Shown here: positions 51,651 through 60,659 of the stretch, one piece after another
Numbering within the stretch: the first letter of the stretch is position 1
Layout of the letters: every line of letters starts with the position of its first letter
Source of the DNA: Betaproteobacteria bacterium
GTDB taxonomy: Bacteria; Pseudomonadota; Gammaproteobacteria; Burkholderiales; Usitatibacteraceae
Assembly (NCBI GenBank): GCA_016791265.1
Contig: JAEUMY010000023.1
Span: forward strand, 186,001-250,000
DNA: 64,000 nt
Reading direction: 5' to 3'
The notes under the pieces: model-generated
What the model was told of the DNA's origin: nothing
Database searches by the model: none
What the model saw: the letters and a program-made list of their open reading frames with translations, nothing else
Translations under genes and position numbers: made by a program

Positions 51651-54062
51651 CTACTTGGCGGACGCCCGGGGATCGCCCAGGTGCCGCTTCAACCAGGATG
51701 ACATTTCCGCGAGCGTGTGGCCGACGGATTCGCGCGAGGCGTAGCCGTGCGCCTCATGCGGCAGCACCACGTAGCGCACATTGCCGCCAGTGCCGGCCAG
51801 CGCCTGGAACATGCGCTCGCTTTGCATCGGGAAGGTGCCGGCGTTGTTGTCCACTTCACCGTGGATCAACAGGATCGGTTCTTTCAGCTGGTTGGCCACC
51901 ATGAAGGGCGACAGTTTGATATAGGTCTCCGGCGCTTCCCAAAGGCTGCGGCGCTCGGCCTGGAAGCCGAAAGGCGTCAGCGTGCGGTTGTAGGCGCCAC
52001 TGCGCGCGATGCCGGTCTTGAAGAGATCGGTGTGCGCCAGCAGGTGCGCCGTCATGAAGGCGCCATAGCTGTGGCCGCCCACGGCAACCTTGCTGCGGTC
52101 GGTGATGCCAAGCTCTTCAGCCTTGGCGATGATGGCCTCGGCATTGGCGGTGATCTGCTCGATGAAGGTGTTGTTCACCACGTCCGGCGCACCCACCACC
52201 GGCATGGTGGCGTTGTCCAGCACCACAAACCCTTCCAGCGCCATGAAGAGATGGCTGGTGCCACCGATCTGGGTGAAGCGGTTGGGCGAGCCTGACACCT
52301 GACCCGCAACGCCCGCGTCGGTGAACTCCAGCGGATAGGCCCAGACCAGCGTGGGCCGCTTCTCGCCGGCTTTGTAGTCCGGTGGCAGCACCCTCCAGAA
52401 CGACAGCTCGACTCCATCGGCGCGCTTGAACTTGACCAACTCGCGCTTCAGTTGGCGGAGCTCGGGCGCGGTGTCGACGTTGCGCGTGAGCATCACCGGC
52501 TCGGCTTTGCCGGCCCGCAGGAAGAGATTCGGCACATCGGTCGTGCTCTCGCGCGAGGTGACGATGCGCTCGCCCTTGTCGTCCAGCACGCGGATGGGCA
52601 GTTCATAGTCTGCTTCGCTCGCCTGGAAGAGACGGGTCTTGCTCTGGTCGGCCAGGCGGATGCGGTCGAGGAAAGGGCGGTCACCCTTGGGCGAGGCGCC
52701 TGGACCTATCGTGAGCACCGCGCCATCGACCACGCGCACCACGCTGCCGCCATTGGGCAACGGCTTCATCACCGGGTTGCCGGGATTGTTGTAGCGGTCG
52801 CGCGCGGACAGATCGAACAGCGAGGGCGCCTCACCCTGTTGCCCGTCCAGATTCACGATGCGGCCGGTGGTCCACACGCGGTCACGATCGACGTCGACGA
52901 CCAGTGCACGATTCCTGTCTTCGAGGAAGCTGATCCGGTTGATGCGATGCTGGGCGCGATACACCTCGCGCGGTGCCGCCGAATACGGCGCATCGAGGCG
53001 CAGCAGGCGATCACGATGCGGCACTCTCTTCTTCGGATCGCCATCATCCAGCGCTTCCAGCAGGTAGACCGCGCCATCCAGCGGCGAGGTGTAGAAATTG
53101 CGCGGCCCCTTGATCACGCCTTGAATGGGCACGTTCTCGCGGCGCGGCACGTCGGCCACCTTGGCGAGCAGCTTGCCATCCATGCCGAGCAACTCGACGG
53201 TGCGCCCGAACTGGCTCCACGGCAGGGTGAAGCCGAACGGCTTGACCAGACGCTGCACCAGCAGGGCCTTGCCGTCGCCGGTCACGTCCAGTTCGGCAAC
53301 GAGTGCCGGGGCACCGATGTACTTGCGCGTACCGGTCTTGAGATGGACCCGCATGATCTGGCCCGATGCGTAGTGGGCGAACAGCGCTTCGTCATGCGGC
53401 GTCTTCAGCAGATCCTGATAGGTGCGCTCGGCGGAGGCCTTGCCGAAGCTCTCCTGCACGATGGGACCGCTGGGCGCCTTGGGCGGCAGCGGCGCCGGCC
53501 CGCGTTTGTCCGGCACGGCGATGGCGATGATCTCGTCCGAAGACAGCCACACGACGTCGGTTCCCATCCAGGCGCGGAGCGACACGCCGGCCACGGGCTT
53601 CACGGCTGCCGTGGCCACGTCGCCCTGCCACAGCTCGGTGCCGTTGTCGGTGCGGCGCTTCAGCAGGAAGCGCTTGCCATCCGGCGACCAGCGCAACGAA
53701 TGGAACGATCCGCCTGCGGGCAGCGTGACCTTGCGCACGGCGGCGTTGGCGTCCAGCAAGGGGCGCAGCGTGAGCGACTGGATGTGCGCCACGCGGTGCG
53801 GGCCGTTGGACAGCGGATCAATGCGATCACCCGCCATGCGCAGCCACGGCCGAGCCAGCTCTTCAATGCTCGGGTAGCGGCGCGCCTCGATCTGCGCCAG
53901 CGTGTGACCATCCGGAGAAATGACAGCAGCCGGATTCAGCTTGGCATCCAGCACGTCCAGGATGGCCTTGGGCGGCTGTTGGTAGGCAATGTCGTTCTGG
54001 GCGTGCGCTGTCGTGCCGGCCAGCGAAAGGGTGAGCAGCGTTGCGCTTGCAAAGACTCGCAT
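51651..54062 (-). CDS. Exported S9 prolyl-oligopeptidase family peptidase
   Basis: 803 residues with a signal peptide (ATLLTLSLAGTTAHA). A beta-propeller-like region (about 30-570) precedes the C-terminal alpha/beta hydrolase domain: nucleophile Ser665 in GGHSYGAFM, catalytic His772 in LPHEAHGY, and the acid in HGEVDNNAG. The long N-terminal part and sequence match glutamyl-endopeptidase/dipeptidyl-peptidase-like S9 enzymes, probably periplasmic. It may feed the peptide ABC transporter encoded just upstream on the same strand (inference). It contains no palindrome. Confidence 0.9.
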   Translation of the reverse strand: MRVFASATLLTLSLAGTTAHAQNDIAYQQPPKAILDVLDAKLNPAAVISPDGHTLAQIEARRYPSIEELARPWLRMAGDRIDPLSNGPHRVAHIQSLTLRPLLDANAAVRKVTLPAGGSFHSLRWSPDGKRFLLKRRTDNGTELWQGDVATAAVKPVAGVSLRAWMGTDVVWLSSDEIIAIAVPDKRGPAPLPPKAPSGPIVQESFGKASAERTYQDLLKTPHDEALFAHYASGQIMRVHLKTGTRKYIGAPALVAELDVTGDGKALLVQRLVKPFGFTLPWSQFGRTVELLGMDGKLLAKVADVPRRENVPIQGVIKGPRNFYTSPLDGAVYLLEALDDGDPKKRVPHRDRLLRLDAPYSAAPREVYRAQHRINRISFLEDRNRALVVDVDRDRVWTTGRIVNLDGQQGEAPSLFDLSARDRYNNPGNPVMKPLPNGGSVVRVVDGAVLTIGPGASPKGDRPFLDRIRLADQSKTRLFQASEADYELPIRVLDDKGERIVTSRESTTDVPNLFLRAGKAEPVMLTRNVDTAPELRQLKRELVKFKRADGVELSFWRVLPPDYKAGEKRPTLVWAYPLEFTDAGVAGQVSGSPNRFTQIGGTSHLFMALEGFVVLDNATMPVVGAPDVVNNTFIEQITANAEAIIAKAEELGITDRSKVAVGGHSYGAFMTAHLLAHTDLFKTGIARSGAYNRTLTPFGFQAERRSLWEAPETYIKLSPFMVANQLKEPILLIHGEVDNNAGTFPMQSERMFQALAGTGGNVRYVVLPHEAHGYASRESVGHTLAEMSSWLKRHLGDPRASAK

Positions 54063-54119
54063 GGGAGCTCCTGGGGACAGGGTGACGGCCGTGAAGCCCG
54101 GCCGCCAGACTGTGGATGA

Positions 54120-55148
54120 CTATACGGTAGCCAGGGACTGCGGATGGAAACTGATGCGGCGCTCTTCCACACCGTGACAGGCCACCTGGGCACCGTCGTG
54201 GGCCTTGAGCTCCGGCCGCTCGCTCTTGCAGCGCTCGTTGGCGTGCGGGCAGCGCGGGTGGAAGGTACACCCGGACGGCGGATTCAGCGGATTGGGCACT
54301 TCGCCGGCGACCGGCGTGCGCGCCTTGCCCGACATCTTGAGATCGGGAATGGCCGATTGCAGCATCTGGGTGTACGGATGCAGCGGACGGTTGAACAGCG
54401 TCTTCGTGTCGGCGATTTCCACGATGCGGCCGAGATACATCACGCCCACGCGGTTGGAGATGTGCGACACCACCGCGAGGTTGTGCGAGATGAAGAGATA
54501 GGTGAGGCCGAACTCGCGCTGCAGGTCCTTCATCAGGTTCAGAATCTGCGCCTGCACCGACACATCCAGCGCCGAGGTGGGCTCGTCGCAGATGAGGAAC
54601 TCTGGGTTGGATGACAGCGCGCGCGCAATTGAAATGCGCTGGCGCTGGCCGCCAGAGAATTCATGCGGAAATTTCTCGCCGTCCAGCGGGGAAAGTTTCA
54701 CCTGGGTCAGGAGGTCGGCCACGCGCTTGTCGATTTCGGCCGGGTCCTGGGTGATGCCGTGCGCCGTGATCGGCTCGGCAATGATGTCCTTCACCCGCCA
54801 GCGCGGATTCAGGCTGGCATACGGGTCCTGGAAAATCATCTGCAGCCGGCGGCGGATGGCCTTCAGCTGCTCGCCGGACGCCTGCGCCATGTCCTGGCCG
54901 TCGAACAGGATTTCGCCCGCGGTCGGTGTGTACAGGCCGCAGATGAGACGGGCGACGGTGGATTTGCCGCAGCCGGATTCACCGACCAGCGACAGCGTCT
55001 CGCCACGGTTGATGGTGAACGACACGCCGTCGACCGCCTTGAGGAACGTGCGGGGCTGACCTTCCAGCACGCGGTTCAGCCAGGGGCGGGAAACGTCAAA
55101 GTCGCGGGCCAGGCCGCGCACGTCGATCAGGGGTTTGGACTCAGCCAT
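54120..55148 (-). CDS. dppF: Oligopeptide/dipeptide ABC transporter ATP-binding protein DppF/OppF
   Basis: 342 residues from ATG 55148 (an upstream in-frame extension is not needed). Walker A GESGCGKS, Q-loop FQDPYASLNPR, signature FSGGQRQR, Walker B FLICDEPTSALD, and the C-terminal Cys-rich oligopeptide-transporter extension (CTFHPRCPHANERC) that typically marks DppF/OppF. Second ATPase of the peptide importer. It overlaps dppD by 8 bp. No palindrome is in the gene. Confidence 0.9.
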   Translation of the reverse strand: MAESKPLIDVRGLARDFDVSRPWLNRVLEGQPRTFLKAVDGVSFTINRGETLSLVGESGCGKSTVARLICGLYTPTAGEILFDGQDMAQASGEQLKAIRRRLQMIFQDPYASLNPRWRVKDIIAEPITAHGITQDPAEIDKRVADLLTQVKLSPLDGEKFPHEFSGGQRQRISIARALSSNPEFLICDEPTSALDVSVQAQILNLMKDLQREFGLTYLFISHNLAVVSHISNRVGVMYLGRIVEIADTKTLFNRPLHPYTQMLQSAIPDLKMSGKARTPVAGEVPNPLNPPSGCTFHPRCPHANERCKSERPELKAHDGAQVACHGVEERRISFHPQSLATV

Positions 55149-56139
55149 GGACGGCTTCCTTGTTCTTGGCATGCAGCCAGCACGATGCGCGTGTGGCGCC
55201 GGCATCCATCAGATCGGGGCGCTCGGTGCGGCAGCGATCAAACACTTTGGTGCAACGTGGATTGAAGGCGCAGCCTTGCGGGATCGCGTTCAGGCGCGGC
55301 ATGGCGCCTTCGATCTGCGGCAGCCGTTCCACGTCCTGCCCGATGCTGGGAATGGACCCCATCAGGCCCACGGTGTAGGGATGCTGCGGATTGTGGATCA
55401 CGTCATGCACCGGCCCGATCTCCGCGATGCGGCCCGAGTACATCACCGCCACGCGATCCGCGGTCTCGGCAATCACGCCCATGTCGTGGGTGACCAGCAT
55501 CACGGCGGTGCCGTGTTCGCGGCAGAGCTTTTTCAGGAGCGAGATGATCTGCGCCTGGATGGATACGTCGAGCGCGGTCGTCGGTTCGTCGGCGATGATG
55601 AGTTTCGGTTGCGCGGCCAGGGCCAGCGAAATCACCACGCGCTGGCGCATGCCGCCAGAGAACTGGTGCGGATAGTGATCGATGCGCTTTTCCGCAGCCG
55701 GGATGCCCACCTCGTTCAGGAGTGCGATGGCGCGGTCGCGCGCTTCGCTTTCCGTCACGGGGAGGTGGGTCATGATGGTTTCGATGATCTGCCGGCCGAT
55801 GGAATAGAGCGGATTCAGCGAAGTCAGCGGGTCCTGGAAGATCGCGCCGATCTCTCGGCCGCGCACCTTGCGCATTTCTTCATACGAGAGGTTGTCGATG
55901 CGCCGGCCGTTAAGCAGGATCTCGCCCGCCGCGATGCGGCCCGGCGGCTCCAGCAGGCCGATGATCGCGGCGCCGGTCAGCGATTTGCCGGCACCCGACT
56001 CGCCCACGACACCCAGCACTTCGCCCGGCGCGATGGTGAGATTGATGTCGTCCACGGCAGTCAGCACGCCGCGGCGGGTGGGAAACTCCACGCGTAGGTG
56101 GCGCACCTCAAGCAGCGGGGCGGATTGTGGTGTGCTCAT
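55141..56139 (-). CDS. dppD: Oligopeptide/dipeptide ABC transporter ATP-binding protein DppD/OppD
   Basis: 332 residues. Walker [19 protein letters not shown], signature FSGGMRQR, Walker [13 protein letters not shown] and the C-terminal [14 protein letters not shown] extension are all present. It is the first ATPase of the importer. Its start overlaps the end of a small lipoprotein gene by 4 bp, so two unusual lipoproteins sit within the operon. Confidence 0.9.
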   Translation of the reverse strand: MSTPQSAPLLEVRHLRVEFPTRRGVLTAVDDINLTIAPGEVLGVVGESGAGKSLTGAAIIGLLEPPGRIAAGEILLNGRRIDNLSYEEMRKVRGREIGAIFQDPLTSLNPLYSIGRQIIETIMTHLPVTESEARDRAIALLNEVGIPAAEKRIDHYPHQFSGGMRQRVVISLALAAQPKLIIADEPTTALDVSIQAQIISLLKKLCREHGTAVMLVTHDMGVIAETADRVAVMYSGRIAEIGPVHDVIHNPQHPYTVGLMGSIPSIGQDVERLPQIEGAMPRLNAIPQGCAFNPRCTKVFDRCRTERPDLMDAGATRASCWLHAKNKEAVHG

Positions 56140-56573
56140 TTCGTGGCGCTCTTTGATTTCACGATGTCAGCGAGCGGAATGCCCTCCCGCTTTGACTTTT
56201 CGATTTCTTCGTCTGGATTGCAACCGCCGACTGGTTCGGTGTGGTCCACCACCAGCTTCCAGTCCTGCGATAGTGACGTCTCGCGCTCCGCTGCCAGGTA
56301 GTAACGCGTGCAGGGTTGTGCCTTGAACGCCAGTGCCTGTTGCTTCGCCACCCGCATGCCGCCCACGGGTGCCGCTTCGACGATGATGGTGCTGACGCCC
56401 GCATACACTTGGCGAGGATGCTGCGTAGAGAACTTTCCGTTCACGGCCACGATGTTGACCGGATAGCGGTTGAGATGGGTGCGGTGATAGGGCTCGCCTT
56501 CAAGCAATGACATCGGCGCCGTGCCGCAGGCGGTGAGCATCAATAGGCAAATCAGGGAGACTGTTGATTTCAT
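56136..56573 (-). CDS. Small lipoprotein within the peptide-transport operon
   Basis: 145 residues, lipobox LTAC (Cys16). No known domain. It shares the motif A-x-x-x-x-PCTRYYxxAxR and a later DWxxVV...EPxGGC with the next gene upstream (56617-56994), so the two are paralogues. The conserved PCTRYY and the terminal Cys suggest a small disulfide-containing domain on the periplasmic side of the inner or outer membrane. Its function may be linked to peptide uptake, only because of location. Confidence 0.7.
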   Translation of the reverse strand: MKSTVSLICLLMLTACGTAPMSLLEGEPYHRTHLNRYPVNIVAVNGKFSTQHPRQVYAGVSTIIVEAAPVGGMRVAKQQALAFKAQPCTRYYLAAERETSLSQDWKLVVDHTEPVGGCNPDEEIEKSKREGIPLADIVKSKSATK

Positions 56574-56616
56574 CGCGACGCTCCATTGTCGAACTATTTG
56601 ATGGCCGGCACGGGTT

Positions 56617-56994
56617 TCACTTGCAACCCGCCATCGGCTCTTCCTTGCCGATCACCGCATCCCAGTCCATGGCCTCGGGGTTCTTGCGCTGGGCGTTGAT
56701 GTAATAGCGGGTGCAAGGTTTGACAGCCAGTTCGAGCGCCTTGCGCTCGCCGCCACGATGACCGGGGATGGGCAGCGAGTGGAAGGTGAGCGTGCGCTTG
56801 CCGGATTGAATGGTGACAACCTTGCCTTCCACCGACTTGCCGTCGACCGTGAGGATTTGCGTCGCGGAGCGATTGGCGACCACGGCATCCGACAGCATGC
56901 CGGTCACTTCGGCGGGCTTTCCGGACTCAGGCAATGACGCGCAGGCGGTGAGGAAGGGCAGGGCGAAACCGGCCAGAATGAGTGAGCGTTTCAT
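56617..56994 (-). CDS. Small lipoprotein within the peptide-transport operon (paralogue)
   Basis: 125 residues, lipobox LTAC. It has the same PCTRYYINAQR core and ends EPMAGC, matching the paralogue at 56136-56573. It begins 9 bp after dppC. I know of no function for these proteins. Confidence 0.7.
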   Translation of the reverse strand: MKRSLILAGFALPFLTACASLPESGKPAEVTGMLSDAVVANRSATQILTVDGKSVEGKVVTIQSGKRTLTFHSLPIPGHRGGERKALELAVKPCTRYYINAQRKNPEAMDWDAVIGKEEPMAGCK

Positions 56995-57003
56995 GGAGTC
57001 TCC

Positions 57004-57924
57004 TTATCTGAGTCTTGGGTTGAGCGCATCGCGCAGCCAGTCACCCAGCAGGTTGATGGCCAGCACGAGAATGACGAGGGCGGTCCCGGGGAACACGGTG
57101 ATCCACCACTCGCCGGAAAATAGGAAGTCGTTGCCGATGCGGATCAGCGTGCCCAGCGACGGCTGCGTCGGCGGCACGCCCACGCCGAGGAAGGACAGCG
57201 TCGCCTCGGTGATGATGGCCTCACCGATATGCAGCGTGCCCAGCACCAGCACTGGGCCCAGCACGTTGGGCAGCACATGGGTGAACATGATCGCGATCTT
57301 GCTGCGGCCGATGACGCGCGCGGCCTGCACATATTCCTTGTTGCGCTCCACCAGTGTGGAGCCGCGCACGGTGCGGGCGTAGCGCACCCAGCCGGAGCCA
57401 GCGATGGCAATCACCAGAACGTAGAGTGCCAGTGTGTCGTGCTGGTCCTTCGGCAGCGCCACGCGGGCGACACCATCGATGAGCAGCGCGATCAGGATGG
57501 CGGGGAAAGAGAGCTGGATGTCGGCCACGCGCATGATGAAGGCATCCACCTTGCCGCCGACATAGCCCGCGATGAGGCCCAACGACACGCCGAGGATCAT
57601 GGCCAGCATGGTGGCGAGGAAGCCCACCAAGAGAGACATGCGCGCCCCATACATGATGGTGGACAGCACATCGCGGCCCTGGTCATCCGTGCCGAGCAGG
57701 TATTGCGCCTTGCCGCTGTCCGCCCAGGCGGGCGCGGTGAAGGCGTCGAGCAGGTTGAGCGACGCGAGATCGAACGGATTGTGGGGCGCCAGAATCGGCG
57801 CGAACACCGCGCCCAGGATGCAGATCAGCGTGACCAGGGCCGAAATGATGATCAGCGGCGAGCGCTTGAAACTGTAGAAGATGTCGCTGTCCAGCGCGCG
57901 GGCCAGCAAGGATTGTTGTGCCAT
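57004..57924 (-). CDS. dppC: Peptide ABC transporter permease DppC
   Basis: 306 residues from ATG 57924 (GGAGGAGG upstream; an earlier in-frame ATG at 57942 is possible). The N-terminal FKRSPLIIISALVTLICILGAVFAPILAP, LLGTDDQGRDVLS and the EAA-type loop EYVQAARVIGRSKIAIMFTHVLPN match DppC/OppC. Forms the inner-membrane channel with DppB. Confidence 0.9.
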   Translation of the reverse strand: MAQQSLLARALDSDIFYSFKRSPLIIISALVTLICILGAVFAPILAPHNPFDLASLNLLDAFTAPAWADSGKAQYLLGTDDQGRDVLSTIMYGARMSLLVGFLATMLAMILGVSLGLIAGYVGGKVDAFIMRVADIQLSFPAILIALLIDGVARVALPKDQHDTLALYVLVIAIAGSGWVRYARTVRGSTLVERNKEYVQAARVIGRSKIAIMFTHVLPNVLGPVLVLGTLHIGEAIITEATLSFLGVGVPPTQPSLGTLIRIGNDFLFSGEWWITVFPGTALVILVLAINLLGDWLRDALNPRLR

Positions 57925-57925
57925 G

Positions 57926-58912
57926 TCAGTGTCCTCCTCCACCCGGGCGTTCGACGCGCAGGCGCGGATCGACCACGAAGTAGAGCATGTCGACGATGAG
58001 GTTGATGACCACGAAAATGAACCCGATCAGGCACAGGTAGGCCGCCATCACGGGAATGTCGGCGAACTGCACGGCCTGGATGAAGAGGAGCCCCATGCCC
58101 GGCCACTGGAACACCGTCTCGGTGACGATGGCGAAGGCGATGACGCCGCCCAATTGCAGACCGGTGATGGTGATCACCGGCACCAGCGTGTTCTTCAACG
58201 CGTGGCCGAAATGCACCGAGCGATTGGTGAGGCCGCGGGCGCGGGCGAACTTGATGTAGTCGGTGCGCAGCACTTCCAGCATCTCGGAGCGCACCAGCCG
58301 CATGATCAGTGTCACCGGATAGAACGACAGCGTGATTGAAGGCAGGACGAGCGCCTTGATGCCTGTTACGGTGAGGAGGCCGGTGGTCCAGAACCCGATC
58401 TGGGTCACGTCGCCACGACCGAACGATGGCAGCCAGCCCAGCCACACGGCGAAGATGAGAATGAGAAAGATGCCGATGAGGAAGTTGGGCAGCGATACGC
58501 CGATGAGCGAGGTGGTGAGCAGCGCGCGCGAAATCCAGCTCTCCCGCTTCAGCGCGGTGTACACACCCATCGGGATGCCGATGAAGAGACCGATGAGCGC
58601 GGCGGCGAACGCCAGCTCCAGCGTGGCCGGCAGGCGCTCGGCCAGTAGCGCCGACACCGGTCGGCCCAGCCGCAGCGAGATGCCGAAGTTGCCCTGCAGC
58701 GCGTTGGTGATGAACACCTTGAACTGAACGTAGAAGGGCTGGTCCAGGCCGAGCGTCTTGCGGACTTCCTCCCGGTCCTGTTGCGTGGCCTCGGGCGGCA
58801 GCATGAGCGACACGGGATCGCCCACGAAGTTGAAGAGCGAAAACGCGATGAAGGCCACGGCCAGCATCACGAGAACACTTTGCAGCAAACGGCGGATGAC
58901 GAACGCGAGCAT
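57926..58912 (-). CDS. dppB: Peptide ABC transporter permease DppB
   Basis: 328 residues. The N-terminal helix FVIRRLLQSVLVMLAVAFIAF and the EAA loop DYIKFARARGLTNRSVHFGHALKNTLVPV match DppB/OppB, as does the GDP near residue 31. Six helices. It starts 1 bp after the stop of the binding-protein gene on the same strand and is 1 bp from dppC, all one operon. Confidence 0.9.
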   Translation of the reverse strand: MLAFVIRRLLQSVLVMLAVAFIAFSLFNFVGDPVSLMLPPEATQQDREEVRKTLGLDQPFYVQFKVFITNALQGNFGISLRLGRPVSALLAERLPATLELAFAAALIGLFIGIPMGVYTALKRESWISRALLTTSLIGVSLPNFLIGIFLILIFAVWLGWLPSFGRGDVTQIGFWTTGLLTVTGIKALVLPSITLSFYPVTLIMRLVRSEMLEVLRTDYIKFARARGLTNRSVHFGHALKNTLVPVITITGLQLGGVIAFAIVTETVFQWPGMGLLFIQAVQFADIPVMAAYLCLIGFIFVVINLIVDMLYFVVDPRLRVERPGGGGH

Positions 58913-58913
58913 G

Positions 58914-60533
58914 TCAGTTCAATCGGGTCTTGTAGAAATACACGGTGTTGACGGGTGAGAACCAGGCATCGACATTCTTCTTCATCACCCAGGGAATGCG
59001 TTGCTGGTGCAGCGGAATGACGGGCAGTTCGCGGGCGGTGAGGGCGAGTGCTTCGCGAATATTCGCATCGCGCTTCTTCACGTCGCTTTCGCTGCGGATC
59101 AGCTTGATGAGCGCGTCCACGTCCTTGTTCACCCAGCGGCCCATGTTGAAATCGCCTTCGCCCTTCTGGCCGACCGAGTGCAGCAAGAGATTCAGGGTAT
59201 ACGCTGAATCCGCCGTGACGCCACCCCCCCAGGACAACAAATAGAAACTGGTGTCGTATTTCTCGATCTTGGGGAAGAACGCGGATTGCACCACGATATT
59301 CGGTTTCACCCGGATGCCGGCCTGGTTCAGCATCACCGCCACCGCCTGACAGATGTCGGCGGCGGGCTGGTTGTTGCCGCAGTCCAGCGTCACATCGAAG
59401 CCCTTCGGGTAGCCGGCCTCGGCCAGCAGCTTCTTGGCTTTGGCCAGATCGTAGGGCAGCCGCTTGTCAACGCTCGCGTCATAGCCGATGACTTCCGGCG
59501 TGACCATGGTGCCGGTGGGTCGGGCCATGCCGCGCATGACCTTGTTCTTGATGATGTCGATGTCGACCGCGTGATACACCGCCTGGCGCACGCGGATGTC
59601 CTTGAACGGATTCTTCTGCTTCTCCGAGCCGTAGACGAGCTCGTCGCGATGCATGTCGAAGGCGAGATACTGAACGCGGATCTCGTTGCCCTCCAAGACC
59701 TTCAGATGCGGCGCGCGTTTCAGCCGCTGCACGTCCTGCGTGGGCGGGTCGATGACGATATCGACTTCGCCGGATACCAGCGCAGCCAGTCGGGTCGCGG
59801 GAGACTTGATGGGCAGCATCACCACTTCGGTGAGGTTGGTGGTGCCCATCTTGGCGGGGAAGCCCCACCAGTCGTCGTGGCGCACCATGCGCACGCGCAC
59901 ATCGGGCGACCACTCGACCAGCTTGAAGGCGCCTGTGCCATTGGCGTTGCGCGCGGAGAACGTGTCTTCCTTGGCCTTGTAGTCCTGCGGGCGGGCGGCG
60001 TTGTTCTTCTCCGCCCAGGCCTTGTTCATGATGCGGAAATTGGTCAGATGCGACAGCAACGCGGGGTTCGGCTCGGCGAGCTGGAACTCCACCGTGAGCG
60101 CGTCGATCTTCTTCGCCGCCACGATGCCCTGGATGGCGGTGCGCATCTGCGACGTGGGCGAGAGAGCCCGCTCGGTGGAGAACACCACGTCATCGGCGGA
60201 AAGCGTGGCGCCATCGTGGAATTTCACGCCGTCGCGCAGCTTGAAGCGCCAGGTCTTGTCGTTGACCGCTTGCCACGAAGTTGCGAGCCAGGGGATCGGC
60301 TTCCACTTGTCGTCGCGCCAGACCAACGGTTCGTAAATTTGCGACACCACACGTGAGGTCACCAGCAGGTTGGCCGAGTGCGGATCGACGGTCTGCGGAT
60401 CGTCCTGGCTCGCATAGCGGAGCGTCTTGGCCTGCGCCGGCGAGGCCAGCAGAGAGGCAGCGACAAATCCCGCCAGCAGGCAGGGCGTGGTCGCAGTGCG
60501 AATATTCGCGATCCAGCGCAATGACACGCGCAT
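58914..60533 (-). CDS. Peptide ABC transporter substrate-binding protein (copy 1)
   Basis: 539 residues. Signal peptide (TPCLLAGFVAASLLASPAQA) and SBP family 5 fold: TLRYASQDDPQTVDPHS, WRFKLRDGVKFHDGATLSADDVVFS, NANGTGAFKLVEWSP, and AGYPKGFDVTLDCGNNQ. It captures peptides in the periplasm. Palindromes at 60498-60509 (ANIR in the n-region before the signal helix) and 59055-59066 (ANIR near residue 490). GGAG is 10 nt before the start. It is paralogous to the next gene upstream. Confidence 0.9.
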   Translation of the reverse strand: MRVSLRWIANIRTATTPCLLAGFVAASLLASPAQAKTLRYASQDDPQTVDPHSANLLVTSRVVSQIYEPLVWRDDKWKPIPWLATSWQAVNDKTWRFKLRDGVKFHDGATLSADDVVFSTERALSPTSQMRTAIQGIVAAKKIDALTVEFQLAEPNPALLSHLTNFRIMNKAWAEKNNAARPQDYKAKEDTFSARNANGTGAFKLVEWSPDVRVRMVRHDDWWGFPAKMGTTNLTEVVMLPIKSPATRLAALVSGEVDIVIDPPTQDVQRLKRAPHLKVLEGNEIRVQYLAFDMHRDELVYGSEKQKNPFKDIRVRQAVYHAVDIDIIKNKVMRGMARPTGTMVTPEVIGYDASVDKRLPYDLAKAKKLLAEAGYPKGFDVTLDCGNNQPAADICQAVAVMLNQAGIRVKPNIVVQSAFFPKIEKYDTSFYLLSWGGGVTADSAYTLNLLLHSVGQKGEGDFNMGRWVNKDVDALIKLIRSESDVKKRDANIREALALTARELPVIPLHQQRIPWVMKKNVDAWFSPVNTVYFYKTRLN

Positions 60534-60586
60534 GGTCTCTCCTCGACTGTTGTTGTGGTGAATCCGGGATGGGGGCTCAAAACAAA

Positions 60587-60613
60587 CCGCCCGTCAGGAT
60601 CACTGACGGGCGG
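60587..60613 (-). terminator. Intrinsic terminator after the second binding-protein gene
   Basis: Perfect 11-bp stem (60587-60597 with 60603-60613), 5-nt loop, followed on the minus strand by TTTGTTTT. It separates the transcript of the gene at 60660-62246 from the dpp operon, so the two binding proteins can be expressed independently. Confidence 0.85.
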
Positions 60614-60659
60614 CGAATTATAGCTGTTTGTGACCGTTCCGAGACGGCCAAGTTTCAGC

